Source: Ectobius pallidus
Lineage: Eukaryota > Arthropoda > Insecta > Blattodea > Ectobiidae
Length of the DNA stretch: 64,000 bases
Assembly: GCA_964059195.1 (NCBI GenBank)
Contig: CAXKWD010000004.1
Coordinates: 118,493,543 to 118,557,542 of the forward strand
Direction: 5' to 3'
Shown here piece by piece: positions 13,101 to 27,700 of the stretch; within the stretch, counting starts at the first letter, position 1, and every line of letters starts with the position of its first letter. The notes beneath the pieces were generated by a model. That model had not been told where the DNA came from. It made no database searches and saw nothing but the letters and a program-made list of their open reading frames with translations. The position numbers were made by a program, and so were the translations under genes.

Positions 13101-16100
13101 AAACTGAACCTTCGATTTGACCGACGTCATAAGCTGCTACCTGTTGGAGGAGGCGAGAACTATGACAACCAGCAATCATCTGATGCAGGCCCATTGCCAT
13201 TTGGGTGATTCTAAAATCTCAAAATTTTTAACATTTAGACTAATTATTATTATGGTCGAACAAAACATGCCATATGTAATTTGCCTGTAATGGTAATTAA
13301 GTTACTCGTGTGGAAATTATGAAACCCGTATTGCTCCTTTTGTAAACATACTCGTATCTTAATAAATGTCATTATAGGCTTCTTGCATCATCATCATCAT
13401 CAACCTTGCAGGGATTAGGCATTAATGCCTGTTCCGTCTTCACAATGTTATGCCCATCTTTTCCTCGGGCGTCCAACGTCTCTTCTTCCTCGAGGCTGAT
13501 AAGCATTTACTAGAACTGGGATCCTTTCGTTATTCATACGACTTAAGTGGGATTTCCAGTTATCTTTATACTCTTCTATTTTTTCATTTATACTGTATAT
13601 ATTTAATTCTTCCCTTATATCTTCATTTCGAATCCTATCCATTTTTGTACAGCCTTTTACTCTGCGGAGAAATCTCATTTCCGCTGACTGAATCTTGCTT
13701 CTGTCTCTTTCTTGTAGTATCCAGGATTCACTTCCAAACATTAATACTGGAACAGCCATAATTTTATAAAATTTTACTTTTGTATCTTTTCGTGTCTTAT
13801 TTTGCAAAGTTCTATTTATTGTCCCACATATCAATTGAAATTTATTCAGTTTATTTTCAATGTCTCTATCTCTATCGTAACTTACATTGCATCCCAAATA
13901 ATCAAAATAGGAAACCTGTTCTAGAATTTTATTTTCTATTGTTATCTTTGAGCGTACTGGATGTTTTCCTCTATGGGCCATAACTTTTGTTTTCTTTATG
14001 GATATTTTTAGGTTATATTCTTTTCCAATTTGACTCAACTTATACACTGAGCTTTGCAGATTCTCTTCACTGTTTTGTATTATTACTATGTCATCTGCGT
14101 ATAGAAGTGTATTTAAGTATTTATTTCTAGTAATTGGAATGCCTGGAGCTACTTCATTTTTCCACTTATTCATTACGTCATCAATATAAATACAGAACAG
14201 TGTGGGTGATAGGCTGCAACCCTGTCTTACTCCCTGGTTTATTCTTATGGGTTCTGATTTAAGCGTGCCTGCGTTTATTATTATTCTTGTGTCTTTGTAT
14301 AGACTTTTAATAGTTTCAACAAGATGCTCAGGATAGCCATTTTTATGCATTATTTCCCATAATTTGTTCCTTTCTACTGAATCAAAAGCCTTTTCGAAGT
14401 CGATGAATGCCATATGGGTTTCCAGATTGACTTCACGTCTTTTTTCCAAAATTCTCTTAATACTAAAAACATTGTCACTGCAGGAGCGCCCCTTTCTAAA
14501 ACCTGATTGTTCTTCTTTAAGCAGCACTTCAGATATAGCTTTTAATCTATTGTTAATTATTTTAGCATATATTTTATAAACTGTATTTAACAAACTTATG
14601 CCTCTGTAGTTTTCACAATTTCCAAGATCGCCTTTCTTAAACAATGAGACTACCTCTGAAAGTCCCCATGCTTCAGGTACTCTACAATCTCGCCAGCATA
14701 TATTATACAAGTGTAATAATCTGAACTGTAACAGTATACCTCCATATTTAAGTAGTTCTGCATTTATCCCATCAGGACCACATGCTTTTCTATTTTTCAT
14801 ATCTCTCAAAGCTTTCTGGAGTTCTTCCAGCGTAATTAAATCAATCATTGTATCATGTTCATTTCTGACATTTTCTTCAATTATATCTGCATCATACCAT
14901 AGGTCTTTGTAATACTGTTCCCATTGTTCTAAAGGAATTGTATTTATACTTGCTGAATCCTTCTCTGACTGATTAAGGTATTTCATCGTTTTAAAGGCTA
15001 CAGTCTGTCTACCATGAACGTCATTTTCTAAAGTTGCAATGAAACGTTCCCAATAGTCGCTATGAGCTTTTCTTGTTATTCGCTTAGCATAGTTTCGTTT
15101 TTCTCTGTACTCTTCTCTAGATTCTTCTGTTTTCTTTTGTAAGAAATTCAAATATGCTTTCCGTTTCTCTGAAATTGCATTTTTAATATTTTCATCCCAT
15201 ATTTTTACATATTTTCTCTTCTTTGTTTTATTTTTCTTTCCTATTGCTTCAAGTGCTGCTCTTTCTATACATCCTTTAATATTGTTCCATTCTTCCTCTA
15301 GATTATTACATGTTGGTGTTTTCATTAAATAATTTTGTAGTCTGAGCTGATATAGATCTTTAATACTTTCCTGCTGTAAAAGATGAACTTTAAATATTTC
15401 AGGAACTTTTGGGTACTTTTGTTCTTTTTTCTTCTTCCACTTGGCTAGTAAAGACACAGTTGCAATAACTAAATAATGGTCTGAACCAATGTCACTACCT
15501 CTATGGACCGAAACATCTTGGATTTGGTTTCTAATTTTCTCATTTGCAATAATGTAATCAATAAGTGATCGTTGTCCCCTCGCCGACCATGTGAACTTAT
15601 GTATATCTTTTTTCCTAAAGAATGTATTTGCTATTTTCATTTTATTGTATGTTGCAAACTGTCTTAACTCTTGACCATTGTTATTAATATGCCTTTCACC
15701 AAAAGTTCCAACTACTTCCCTTATTGGATGGTAACCAACTCTTGCATTTAAGTCACCGCATATTAGTACATGATCAGTCCTGTTTACTTTATTGAGTTCT
15801 CTCTGCAGTTCGTCATAAAATACCTTAGTGTCTTCCTTCTTCCCTTCTTCAGGGGCGTAAACACCTATTATACTTAAAAAGCCTCTTTCAATTTTAATTT
15901 TACATGTAACTATCCTTTCATTTACAAAACTATAACTTACTATTTTATTCTTCCATCTATTATTTACCAAAATTGCTACTCCACAACAAGCACGCACATT
16001 TTGTGGAACTCCACTGTATATCATTGTATAGTTTTTTAAATCCTTTGTACCCTTTAGCTTCTTCTTGGTTTCAGTTATTACAGCCAATTCAATACTTTTT

Positions 16101-19100
16101 TCTTTTAATTCATCATCAAGTTCTTCCTCTTTACTGGTTAACCCTCTAACATTCCAGGTAGCTATTCTTACTCTTTCCTTTATACCAAATCGTTTGTCCT
16201 TAGCATGCAGGCTAAGCATGCTAAGCATGCAGGCTTCTTGCATAATGTACTATTTAGTTTTTGATTTCAGAGGGGGGTCCAGACGTATTATTTTGACACT
16301 CGAGTTTAACACCAAATATGTTCATATGTTGTGATAGGTTTATGTGATACAGTAGAACCCCGATAATTCGAGGTAATTGGGGCTGAGGCTACCTCGAATT
16401 ACAAAAAACTCGGATTGTACGGAAATATCACTAAGTCAATAGGTAAATCATAAATAAATGTTTAATGAGCACAATAATGGTTTAAAAATAAATAAATAAA
16501 CAATGAAGAACAAAGAAAATCCTAAAAACATACGAATTGGAACCAAAAAGGATGGAATAAACTTAAATTGCTTGGGATTTGCAGACGACAGCGTTACTAG
16601 CTAATAACATTCATGAAGCCAGAAATCAAATAACTAGCCTACAAAATATATCACAAAAAATAGGACTTCAGATATCATTTGAAAAAACCGAGATAATGGT
16701 AACAGACCCACTAGTAACCAATCACATAACAATAAATAACAAGAAAATAAAATTAGTAGAGCAATTTAAATACCTAGGAGAAATTATAACACATAACTTG
16801 GACGAGAAACCTGCATGGCAAGCGAGGACTAATAAAATGATAAAAGCTCAAAAATTAACATGGTCTACATACAATAAAAAATGTCTATCGATCCAAACAA
16901 AATTAAAACATTACAAGACGGTGGTTCAACCAGAGGTGACATATGGAAGCGAAACTCTTTTTAAAATCACCCAGAAAAATAGAATAGACAAAATCCTGAA
17001 AGTAGAGAGAAGAATAGCTAGAACATGCATAAATAAAAAATACCAAAAAGATGGACAGTGGCGGATAATACCAAATGAAATGGTGTACAGAGAACTAGAA
17101 CCTATCACAGATACTATACGGAAGAAAAGGATCTCTTTTTTTGGTCACATTATGAGGACACCAGAAACTCGACTGACAAGAAAAATTATAGAGAAACTCT
17201 GGAATATGAAGCAACAAGTAGGATGGATTACAGAAATTAGAGAGGATATGACAGAATTAGAAATAACTTTGGATGACTTGAAAAACAAAACAGGAAATTC
17301 AAGGAAACTTAAAAATATTAAAATAAGGTTTAAGCCAAAAATAGACAGACGCCAGACAATAAAGAGGGTATTTACAGATGAAGAGCGACAGAGAAGATCG
17401 GAACGCATGAAAAACTACTGGGCAAATCGGAAAGGAAGACCGAGAAATGATTGACTGAAGTGGTCCAATGAGGCCGTAAAAGCAGAAGAAGAAGAAGAAG
17501 AAGAAGAAGAAGGCCTAAATACCTGTGTCACGCCTGTATATTGGCAAACATTTCCAATTTGCTACATCGGCATCCTTTAGGATTAAGTCATTGTCTGATC
17601 CTTAATGGAGTGGAACGGGAAAGCGGCGCTACTAGGAAAACACTTTTAATTACCATTGTCGCTGAGTAGGGATTACAGTATTCTTTTCTGAAAAGATGGC
17701 ATGCACTGTACAACTGATTGACACGAGGTCCCGACAGAGAAAGATCGAACCTAACGGTTTCTGTCATCTGTAATAGAAATGCATATTAGCAGTCTGAAAC
17801 AAAGTTTATTTCTGTATATTATGAAGAAAAACCCTAGTGGGACAGTTTTACTGCATTTTTGTGCATGGAAAAATTGAATGAAAGCTCAAAATTTAACACA
17901 TTCGGAAGTGCGTAAAACTTACATGCGGACACCGTATAAAAACGGGATTTTACTCTAGTATTATGGACAATTTTAATTTTCTTAAGACCAGCTCGAATTA
18001 CACGGAACCTCGAAATACCAGGGCTCGAATTACCGAGGCTCTACTGTATTGTCTTTAAGTTCTTCTAACAGTATGTGAATATTATTTATGGGGAAACTTG
18101 AAAAATAAAGTGTATAGGTCTATTTCCCATACATTAGAAGAACTTAAAGACAATATCACAAGAGAAATTAACTCTATCTCGGAAGCTGAATTTATGCGCG
18201 TGTAAGAAAATTTCCTAAAAAGGTGCCAGTATTGTGTGGATGCAAGAGGAGAACATTCCCAACATCTCTTGTGATGAGGTATATGGTTATTTTCATTGTA
18301 ATTTTAACTGTAAATGTGAGAACCTGAATCATTACACTGATCGAGGCTTTATTTGCGTAGATATTTCACCCGATCGCTCGGGAGTTGGAGCTGTGCCCGC
18401 CATGATGCAGGAACCCACGTCATTAGCTAACTCTTGTGTGGAACTCACTGTATGAAATACTAAGATAGAATACCAAAAAACTATCCTACCATTGATGCGT
18501 GTTGCATTCACCAACAAACTTTTTTTATGATTTCAAGTTTAGAATTTAAGTGTGCATTGAATTTGAGTAATTATAATATTACTCTTTTTTTTCATGATTG
18601 AGAATTTAAACTGACACCTCCACTGCAACATAGAGTACTGTTATCCTTCACCCGATGCATTCAAGCTTAAGGAATGTGTAAATTGTTTGCTGACACAGTA
18701 GAAAATGGTGGGGGTGGCAACTAACATGGTTACACCGTCAGTTCAGTACACTACAGTTACTTGCTTTTGCTTCAATAGTAAAGTGATCCCTATACAGGCC
18801 ATGGAGGGTTCCAGGAGGTTGAGGCTCCCAGATTTTGGACATTTGGTACATGAAGGTGGTAAGGTTGTCAGCCTTACGCACTGGCCGCCTTTACCCCCAG
18901 GATTGCTCCTGGTACTCATTTCTGTTGGAGGCTGAGTCGACCCCAGGGCCATAGTGCCACCAGAAGGATTATGCCAATTGAAAAATCTCAACGACCTCAT
19001 TGGGAATAGAACCCACGACCTTCTGGTTTGTAGTTTAGCGCCTCAACCACTACGCTACGGCGTACCCTGCTTCAATATTATAGCAGTGGTAATTGGGAAG

Positions 19101-22100
19101 TAATTTATTTAACTTCCTCCAATTAGAGCCTGTCCCGTAGGACAAAGTATAACAAATCACTAATACATTTAACCAACAACAATAATGAAACTATAATTGT
19201 GGAGTTGCTATGATTTTTTGTACAGATGGTTCTGTATAATATTCACTGAGTATTTCAGTGCTAAAAGAGACACTGTTTTGCATGGTCCTTGGTCAATGAG
19301 AAAGTTATTATAAATTTCACAAAGTGATGTGTGATTGTGCCCCTTGCTCCGATCATTAAACCAATCACTTCTACTTTCTTCAGATCATATTTTTGCTGGT
19401 TATAAGGGGCATTGGGCTGATAGATGTTCCTTTTCTCAGCATGGACATCACCTTGGTCCTTATAACTTTCAAATATGATAGTAGAGTCGATGCTGTACTC
19501 TATTTCCACATTTTTAAAGGCAATCATTTTGATTCTTCTTACACTACCATTTACACTACTTCTTCAAATACGATGGAGCTGTTAAGTCTTAAAGCGTGAG
19601 CGATTACTGGTCTTATTTCCTGATGTCTTGCTTTTCTTAGAACTTCACCATGGGGACAGGAACCAAGGACATGAGGCAGGGTTTCGATTTCGTTGTGGCA
19701 ATGCTGACAAGCCATCTTTTTGACTGATTAGGTTGTCGTCAGATGTTAGATGGATTCTACTTAGGCACTGAGTACTCCCTCTGAGTTTTAATTACTGATA
19801 ATAGCATTCATGGAAGAAAGTGGAAACAGACCTGCACTTTTATTCCAAAGAACAGTTAAAAGTGCAAAAAGGAGCATTAATTTATCTACAGCATTTCAAT
19901 ATGGGTTTTTGAAAACCCCACTTCAGAGAGCTAGTATGCCATGTGAAGCACCCAGAATGTCTTAATGACTTTAGCTTGCTGGTTTAGTCTTTATAAGGTT
20001 TATGGAACTTTTCGCTTTCTAAAGTCTAAATTAGTATAGACTATTGAAGCATGTAATATAATTGTACAAATTGTGTGCGAATAATACACTATTAAGTCCT
20101 CCTTTGGCATTGCATTTTCCTTTCTGCAATTATTAGCTACCTATTTTCCTAGGAATAAAATATCTGGAGATTTTAGGGACAGATTTGAAATTGTCTATTT
20201 AACTACCACAAAATAAATACAGCACTCATCCAACATTGTGGGAACCAGCCATTAGTCATTAGTAATTTTATTAATCCAGCAAGTCTGAACTTAGCAATAT
20301 TTATTTTTATGCCATACTTTGATATGGCAGAGTCCCACAAATTTGGCTTTATATGGACACAAAGGGCTCTGAGTTTCCAAAAACCAAATTATCGGGAATA
20401 AGGGATAAAAATTTTAAAATGTTATTGTGAAAATTAAAAATATGTTTAATAGGCTCGAATATAACAAACACCGTTAAAAGTCATCATAAAACATATTAGT
20501 ACAAATATAGTTACTCTTTTATGAAACATGTGTCAATGTGAAAATGAAAATTACATGTGTCAATAAATCACAACAAAATAGTTAACCCCATTGCTTGTCA
20601 AACTGTTTATTTTTCCCATCATGGTTGCTGAGTAATCCAGGCTTCCGGGTTATCAATTGCTAAGTTTGTGGAACTCTACTGTGTCTTCATTACATCATTG
20701 GAAATATATTTTGTCATTTATTGAATTTCAATTGTAACATTGTTACCTTATTGCTCTAAAATTAAATACTGTATTTGTCAACCTTGCATAACTCTGTATA
20801 CTATAAATTAGATTTAACTTTGTACATTTTATTTCAGTCATAGAAAAGTTCACAGAAAACGTGAGATTCTGTATTATCTGCAATTACCTAAGCAAGATAA
20901 TTCCAGCAATTCAGTCACGTTGTACGAGGTTTAGGTTTGCACCTCTCACACCTGAGCAGATCCTTCCAAGACTGGAATATGTCATAAAGGAAGAAAGGTA
21001 AATTAAATTTTAAGTAGATCATAAGCAAAATTGTACATAATGTGAAAAATTGAGATTTATTATAAATATCCAGCGGCGTACCAACAGCAATGGGGGCTAC
21101 CCAGTATTCACTATTTATACCGTTCACCCAGTCCACAGAAATATACTTTAGTAAGCTGCCTAATCCACTATATTTCTGTGAACCCTGAATAAACTATTTA
21201 GTAATGTATTACCTATATTGTTTTTCCTTTTGAGATTAACATGTTTTGTTATGCGTTAGGCGATTTTATGTTTTTACCATAAGTTGCTACAGTACTAGTA
21301 CTGACTTATAAACAAAGGAAACCTACGTTAGTATGCAATTCCTTCGGCCATGGTATTTATAGGTAGGTCAAATAGTTGTGATTTCACAATATTATTTTAT
21401 GAATACAGGTTTCTATTGTTTCTAACATCAGTTAAAAAAAAAATAATGAGAATTCAAACATATATGGGTGATTCTTCAAATACGGGAAAATTTGTGTTCC
21501 GGAGTGATATTTCCCTTCAAATTCAACTTAAAAAAAAAATTAAAATCAAAGTTTGTTTCTACTACTCCCATACTACAACTATCACTTTGAAATGTCACTA
21601 ACTTTAAATTCTGATATTCCAAAATCAAATTTAATTCAATGAAATGTCATCCACATGCACTGTCCCAAACCTCGGTTTTGTATATTCTAATGCATTTTTC
21701 CACAAAACAAAATGTATTTCCTTTTCAACTTTTTTCCTGTCAATGAGTATGAATGTGTGAAGAATATTAACCCCTAAAAAATAAAATGAAATAAAATTGT
21801 CACCCCACCTAATGAACATAAAGAATGTCCCAAGGGTTTTTGGTCATCCACATGGCTGAAAAGAATGGAATTTTTTCTGCAGAAATGAGAAATTTGTATA
21901 ACTGGCAACAGTGTTAGAAAGCCAACAGGGCAGCTTGTGGTTGAATTGTAAGGTTGAATTTTGCTTGTTTACAAACAGTTTGGGATTAACAAAGGACTTT
22001 GCATCATTTTCAAGGAAAGCGTTTTTATTCCCCGTCATTAACATGGCTTCTAGAAAGTAGGCAGAAAGTGAATATTAATTAATTTCGATTATGCACTATG

Positions 22101-24737
22101 ATAAACCTTCCAGTTCAAAGTACTTGACTGAAGTTGAGCTTACAAAGGTTTAGGAATGGCTTGCTGAGACCACTTAAACTCCTTTTTTGTCATCCACATG
22201 CCTGATTTTTGTGTCATCCACATGTCTCATGAAGGGGTATGGGGATGACTCTCAAGTCATGTAGATGATAAATGTAGGATACTATTGTGTTTGTGGTGTC
22301 TGTGACCTGTGCTTAAGATCTTAAAACTGATTAAATGAATTTCTGCTTGATTCCCCCCTCCTCCAAAACCATAAAAACACAGTCTCGTTAAAATTACATT
22401 AATTCTGGAGTATGCACACATATTTGCAAATTTGGTGCAAAATCAACTGAAGTATGCTGAGAAAAATATGAAATCACATAAAGAAAAGCAGATTGTAGCC
22501 AAAGTTATGCCTGTTGCTCACGGTCAAATTTTTCTTTAAATTTTTTGCACAACTATCACTTTTCAACAAATTGGTATTGCTAACGATCAAATTCGCCTTT
22601 TGGCAAACGTTTGGTTATTCGCGTCGGCATATAGGTCATGTTCTAATTCCAACAAATACTCTGTCAAACAGCCAATCAGCGCAACGAACGTGAACAGCCC
22701 GTGCCCCCGGCGGTATTGTGGAGAACTTGCTGTCTGCAAGCCAAAAGATTGCAAGTGCAGCCATTTTCCTTCCTCACATATTCTTCTTTTCCTAGTGTAG
22801 CAACTCCATCAAAATAGCATGGGTATATACCTGTGTAGATATTGTTATTCCAAACGGATTAGTATAAAAAACATGACGAGAACACGACTCGTTGCCATAC
22901 AAAAACGAAATGAAAATTCGAAGCGGGATGACATAGGAGCCGTCCTTGTATATGCACGATTCACGCTTGCTTTCATCATTCCTTGATAGCCTCGTGGTAG
23001 CAAGCTAGACTGTGGTGCTAGAGGTCTCGGGTTCGATTCTTGGCATAGTAATTTTTTTTATTTCATAATTATTTTAAATGATCGTAAACAATGTATGATT
23101 TTAATATTTCAAAGCTTCACGCATTGTTTGCTTTCTTTTATATGAAAAATTCAAATACACAGGGCAAAGGAAATCTTACAACAGGATGTGAAATTTATAA
23201 AATTACAATAATAATTATAAATAGCTAAAGTATTAATGTTCGGCAGATTTAAAGGTCACCTTTAATAAAATCATGGGAAAATCCAAATATAAGGTGCATC
23301 GTCGCATGAGGAATAGCCCTCCCCCAGCGAAGCACTTCCTTTTATACCACGATCTAGCGAATTCTTCGAGGATAAACAGGCTGACAAACTGTTGGGTACA
23401 AGGCAAACCTGTGGGTACTCTCGAATTTTTTATATTTGGTACAAGGGACACACTCACAGTTTTAATATTTTTTACAAGGGGCACTCCCGCATTTTTAATA
23501 TTTGGTATGGTCGGGAGTGTCTGCGACAATATACAAGGATAGTTTGTCGCCTTGCTGCGCGGAGAAACAAAATGTGAATATCGAGTGGGCGGAGCTTAAA
23601 CCGCACGTTATATTCATCTTTCGTAAATATCATAACATAGAAATAAATTATTTATAAGTTTTGTAAATTATCTTAATAATGTGATCTTGTCCCATCCCAA
23701 TTAATCTGGATAATTGTTGACTTTTAATGTAAACGATACAACAAACTACCATTAGCAGCAGAGTATGAGTGGCTCAAAATATAGAGTACAGGAGTCTACC
23801 ACTAGGTGGCAGGGTAATACTACGATGTTGCGAAATTTAGTACACAGAGGGAGAATCATTTGCTAGTATGCATTTGATGACTCATTTTACCGTTAGCAAA
23901 GGTGGATTTGTTTAAACGTTTGCTTAAATTTGTTGTACAATAAATTTAACGAAACAATTTGACCGTGAGCAACAGGCATTAGTCATTAATGTGGCCTTCT
24001 GCCATCCACATGTACACGGATGTCATTCCCATGGCTTTAAAAAAAAAAAGAACATTTAAGCTCTGCTGGTGTCATATTATAATCAAGTAACCCCTGAAGT
24101 ATTTTAGTAATTTTTTGAGATTTTTTGAACAAAGTAAAAAATTTGGATTTTACACACTCCAAATTTTCCCGTATTTGAAGAATCACCCATATATATTTTT
24201 CTTTTTATAAAACCTGAGGTATCTTATGTCAGCCATAGTGGTGTAGAGGTAGCATGCCCCCCTCTGGATCCGAAGACCGTGGGATCAAACCTGGCTGTGG
24301 TCAGTGGATTTTTCAGGATGTAAAAGTTCAAGGGAATTTAAGCTGGGGGGCATGTGTTGTAGATTTATGGCACGTATAAGAACTCCAAGCCTAAATTAGA
24401 GCCTCCGGACAAAATTTCTCAGCCATTTCACATCTAAGTAATACCTTGGTTTCCTGAGGGGACTGGGAGGCGATGGGGTTACCAACCTGTCCCTCTGTCC
24501 TCTTGCAGAAAACAAGCATAACAAAATTCGCATTGGTAGCAGGATTTTTGGGGAATTATTGGGCATCAGAGAAGAGAGGATCTTCTCTACTTGGGAGCCC
24601 TAATGCCCCGATACTCTAACCCAGATAGGTATCTTTTGGGTGAATTTCAAAATTGAACCAGACACATGTTCAATTTCCCGCTTTATAGCCTTCTTCTTTT
24701 TCATTTTTTCCCACCACCAGTATAATTGCGTTTTATG

Positions 24738-24770
<33 letters not shown>

Positions 24771-27700
24771 TTGTAGGCCTAACGAAAATTTCTTATAGGC
24801 TATTGCAAGTATGAAGCACAACAATTAAGAATACTTGAATTAATTCAAACTGTCCAACTATCAAACTGGCACCAAGCACTATTTCTTTGTATTTTTTCTT
24901 TTACTATTTTTTTTCCTAAAATTATAGTTCTCTTCTTTGTATAAGGTGGAACCGCGCAATGCCTGTGCATTGTTGTTTATATAATTACAGTGGGCCTATG
25001 GTATTTTCGATGTGGTTGTTTTTAACTTGCTTTTTCAGTTAATTAATTGTTTAAAATATAATGTTGTTTAATAGGCAACTATTTCAAACAACTCAAACCA
25101 TTACTCGTCACTGTTATAGTAAAATAAATAAATCAAATTGTGGGGCCTATGTTCAAAGCGGGGCCTGGGGCAGACCCCCCTCCCCTGTTCATACACCACT
25201 GTAAATATCATGTCATTGTACCATAATCTGGTACCGCTGATTAGAATAACCATACTAATAATAAATAAATACATACCGGTATTTGCATAATGATCAGTTG
25301 AAATGTTTGAAATTGCATTGCTAACATTTTTGCATAATAATTCTAAATACATTTTTTTATAATATAAGTAGATTTAAAACATATTTCTTGATAGGATATG
25401 TTCTATAGCATTTAATTTAGTATAGCGTTATAATATTAATTGCTATGAAGTACAGTAAAACATCATTATAACAAAACTCATGGTTCCAAATTTATTTTGT
25501 TTATTGGCCATTTTCATTTTCCCTAATGAACAAACAATGCCTGAATAATAGAAATGTAGCCTCTGTGTTTTTAAATAACTTAACACATTTCATATTAATA
25601 GCAATTCAACTAGTGTGGTGCAATATAAAGGGCAACCAATGAAAATTTGAGAAATAAAAAAAATACTTATTCTACTAGGTAGGTATCAATAATGAGCAAT
25701 CTTCTTTCTGCTGTCAAGTGTAAATTGACACATACAAAAAATGGTTTCTCTATTCCCATCTCTGAAAAGATAAATTGTTATACCAGATTAGAAATTCTCT
25801 AATGGAGTAAATGCACATAAAATCTTAAAATATTTATTTCTTATAAGTGGAAATTGGTTTAGAACATTCACATTAAAAGCATGAGTTAATTACATTGTGA
25901 TAATGGCATTTCAGAAATAGTGTAGGAAAAAATCTGTGATTATGTCCATTCAGCTATATATTTGTATTATTATTCATTCTATTATTATACTTTTCTCCAA
26001 GTATTAGCATGTTATGTGGTACATATTCAATAATTCAAACAAATCAAAAATACAATCCACCCTCGGTTCCGATTACGAGGCGTGTCCGTAAAATAAGGTC
26101 TCCAAGGCGCTGGAACAGTTGGGAACACTTTTACGCGAGATCCGGCAACACTGGCGTGTAGCTTGGCTCCTCCCTTCAAATTTCCAACAATCCGAGCCCG
26201 CTGCAACGCTCATTGTTGACTGGGCAGCCATTCTCGATGGAGCTTCCCATTGCTTCTCCCACCAGGTGCGAGTTGCGTTCAGTGATCCTTTTTTTGAGTG
26301 CCAAAGGCACTAACCCCAGACATTCATCGTCAGTTATGCGAAGTCTATGGGCCACAGTGTATGGACGTCAAAAATGTGCGAAAGTGGGTCAGAGAGTTCA
26401 TGGACGGACGCACAGATGTCCATGATGAACAGCGTTCTGGTCGGCCTTCAGTTTCGGCCGAAACAATTGCAAAAGTGGAAGAAGAAATGCTTGAAGATCG
26501 GCGTGTGACAGTTCGAGAGCTGTGCAAACGGATCCCTGAAGTCAGTAAGAGTACTATCACAGCATAAGTATTAATACAGTAAAGAAACTGTGTGTTAAAA
26601 GTCCTATGACAACATGTTGGCTGGACGACACTAGCGCTCCATGCGGAGATTAAGTAAAGCTACATTCTCATCATATGAAATGGCTTGGGAAAATACATAA
26701 ACACATCGCAAAATATGTTACTAGTTCAAACAAACATTGTCTGCCAGCAAAGTGATGGCCAGTGTGTTCTGGGACAGAAAAGTTGTATTGATGTGCGAGT
26801 TTATGCCTACCGGCACAACAATAAACGCTGATCGTTATTGTGAGACATTAAGAAAACTGCGTTGTGCCATTCAAAATCGGAGAAGGGGAATGCTGACAAA
26901 GGGAGTGTGTTTTCATAACGACAACGCTCGTCCCCATACTGCCCATCTAATGGCCGAATTCGGATGGGACATCATTACCCATCCCCCCTACAGCCCAGAC
27001 TTAGCACCTAGTGATTTCCATATGTTTCCTGAGTTGAAGTCCCACCTGGGTGGAACACATTTCCAGACTGACGACAAGTTGAAAACCGAGGTCGAGCGCT
27101 ACCTGCACTACGTGGCGGGAGAGTACGATGACAAGGGTATACGAAAAATGCCACAGCGCATGCAAATGTGCATTGAGCGCAACGGCGATTACGTTGAAAA
27201 ATTTCCATCGATGTAACATCCATTGCCAATAAACGTGCTATCTATATAAAAAAATATTGGAGACCTTATTTTACGGACACGCCTCGTAGTTTGGATAACT
27301 GATGTTCTTGTACATACTTTATGATGAAATACTGTAAGTGTTTTTTGTTTGTTCGTTAATTAATCATATACTGTTTTTATAATTTATTTATTTATATGGT
27401 AAGCTTGCAATTGAAAAAAATATGTGGCATCTTATTTTTCTACGGTGTAATAATTTAGGATCAAACTGTAGCCTCCATAATCATCAGCCTCCAACTGACC
27501 CTGTCCTTGGCAGTTGATGTCCACCACCTGGTTTTGAGTAGGGTATTAGCATCTCTTGTCAATCCATCAACCCAGTAATCCCTGGGTCTGTCTGTAGGCC
27601 TTCTACCTCCAATTTGACTAAATAATGTTTTCTTGGGAATTCGGTTATCGCCCATCCGAATAATATGCTCAGCCCATTGCACTCTTTGAAACCTGATAAT

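Larger units (their letters stand above)
22507..23979. mobile_element. Nested non-coding TIR element, 1.5 kb
   Basis: The left end ATGCCTGTTGCTCACGGTC is matched exactly, inverted, by the right end GACCGTGAGCAACAGGCAT. Weaker pairing extends ~100 bp inward. It carries a tRNA-like stretch and a short minisatellite. It interrupts the outer element at 21466-24188. Confidence 0.75.
21466..24188. mobile_element. Non-coding TIR element, 2.7 kb, with dispersed GTCATCCACATG motif
   Basis: The left end is GGGTGATTCTTCAAATACGG; the right end is its exact reverse complement, and the match extends ~30 bp to CAAATTTTCCC. Both sides are flanked by ATAT. Inside, the 12-mer GTCATCCACATG or a one-base variant appears at about 21648, 21842, 22188, 22211 and 24004, mostly near the ends. 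A second element (22507-23979) is nested in the middle. No transposase is encoded, so it is non-autonomous, and its superfamily is unclear. Confidence 0.75.

Noticed and set aside
13450..13983. + strand ORFs of 103 and 67 codons
   Set aside because: They are antisense shadows of the intact LINE ORF.
22600..22800. 66-codon ORF with CCAAT-like sequence, possible promoter
   Set aside because: It lies in a non-coding TIR element; CCAAT alone is not evidence of a promoter.
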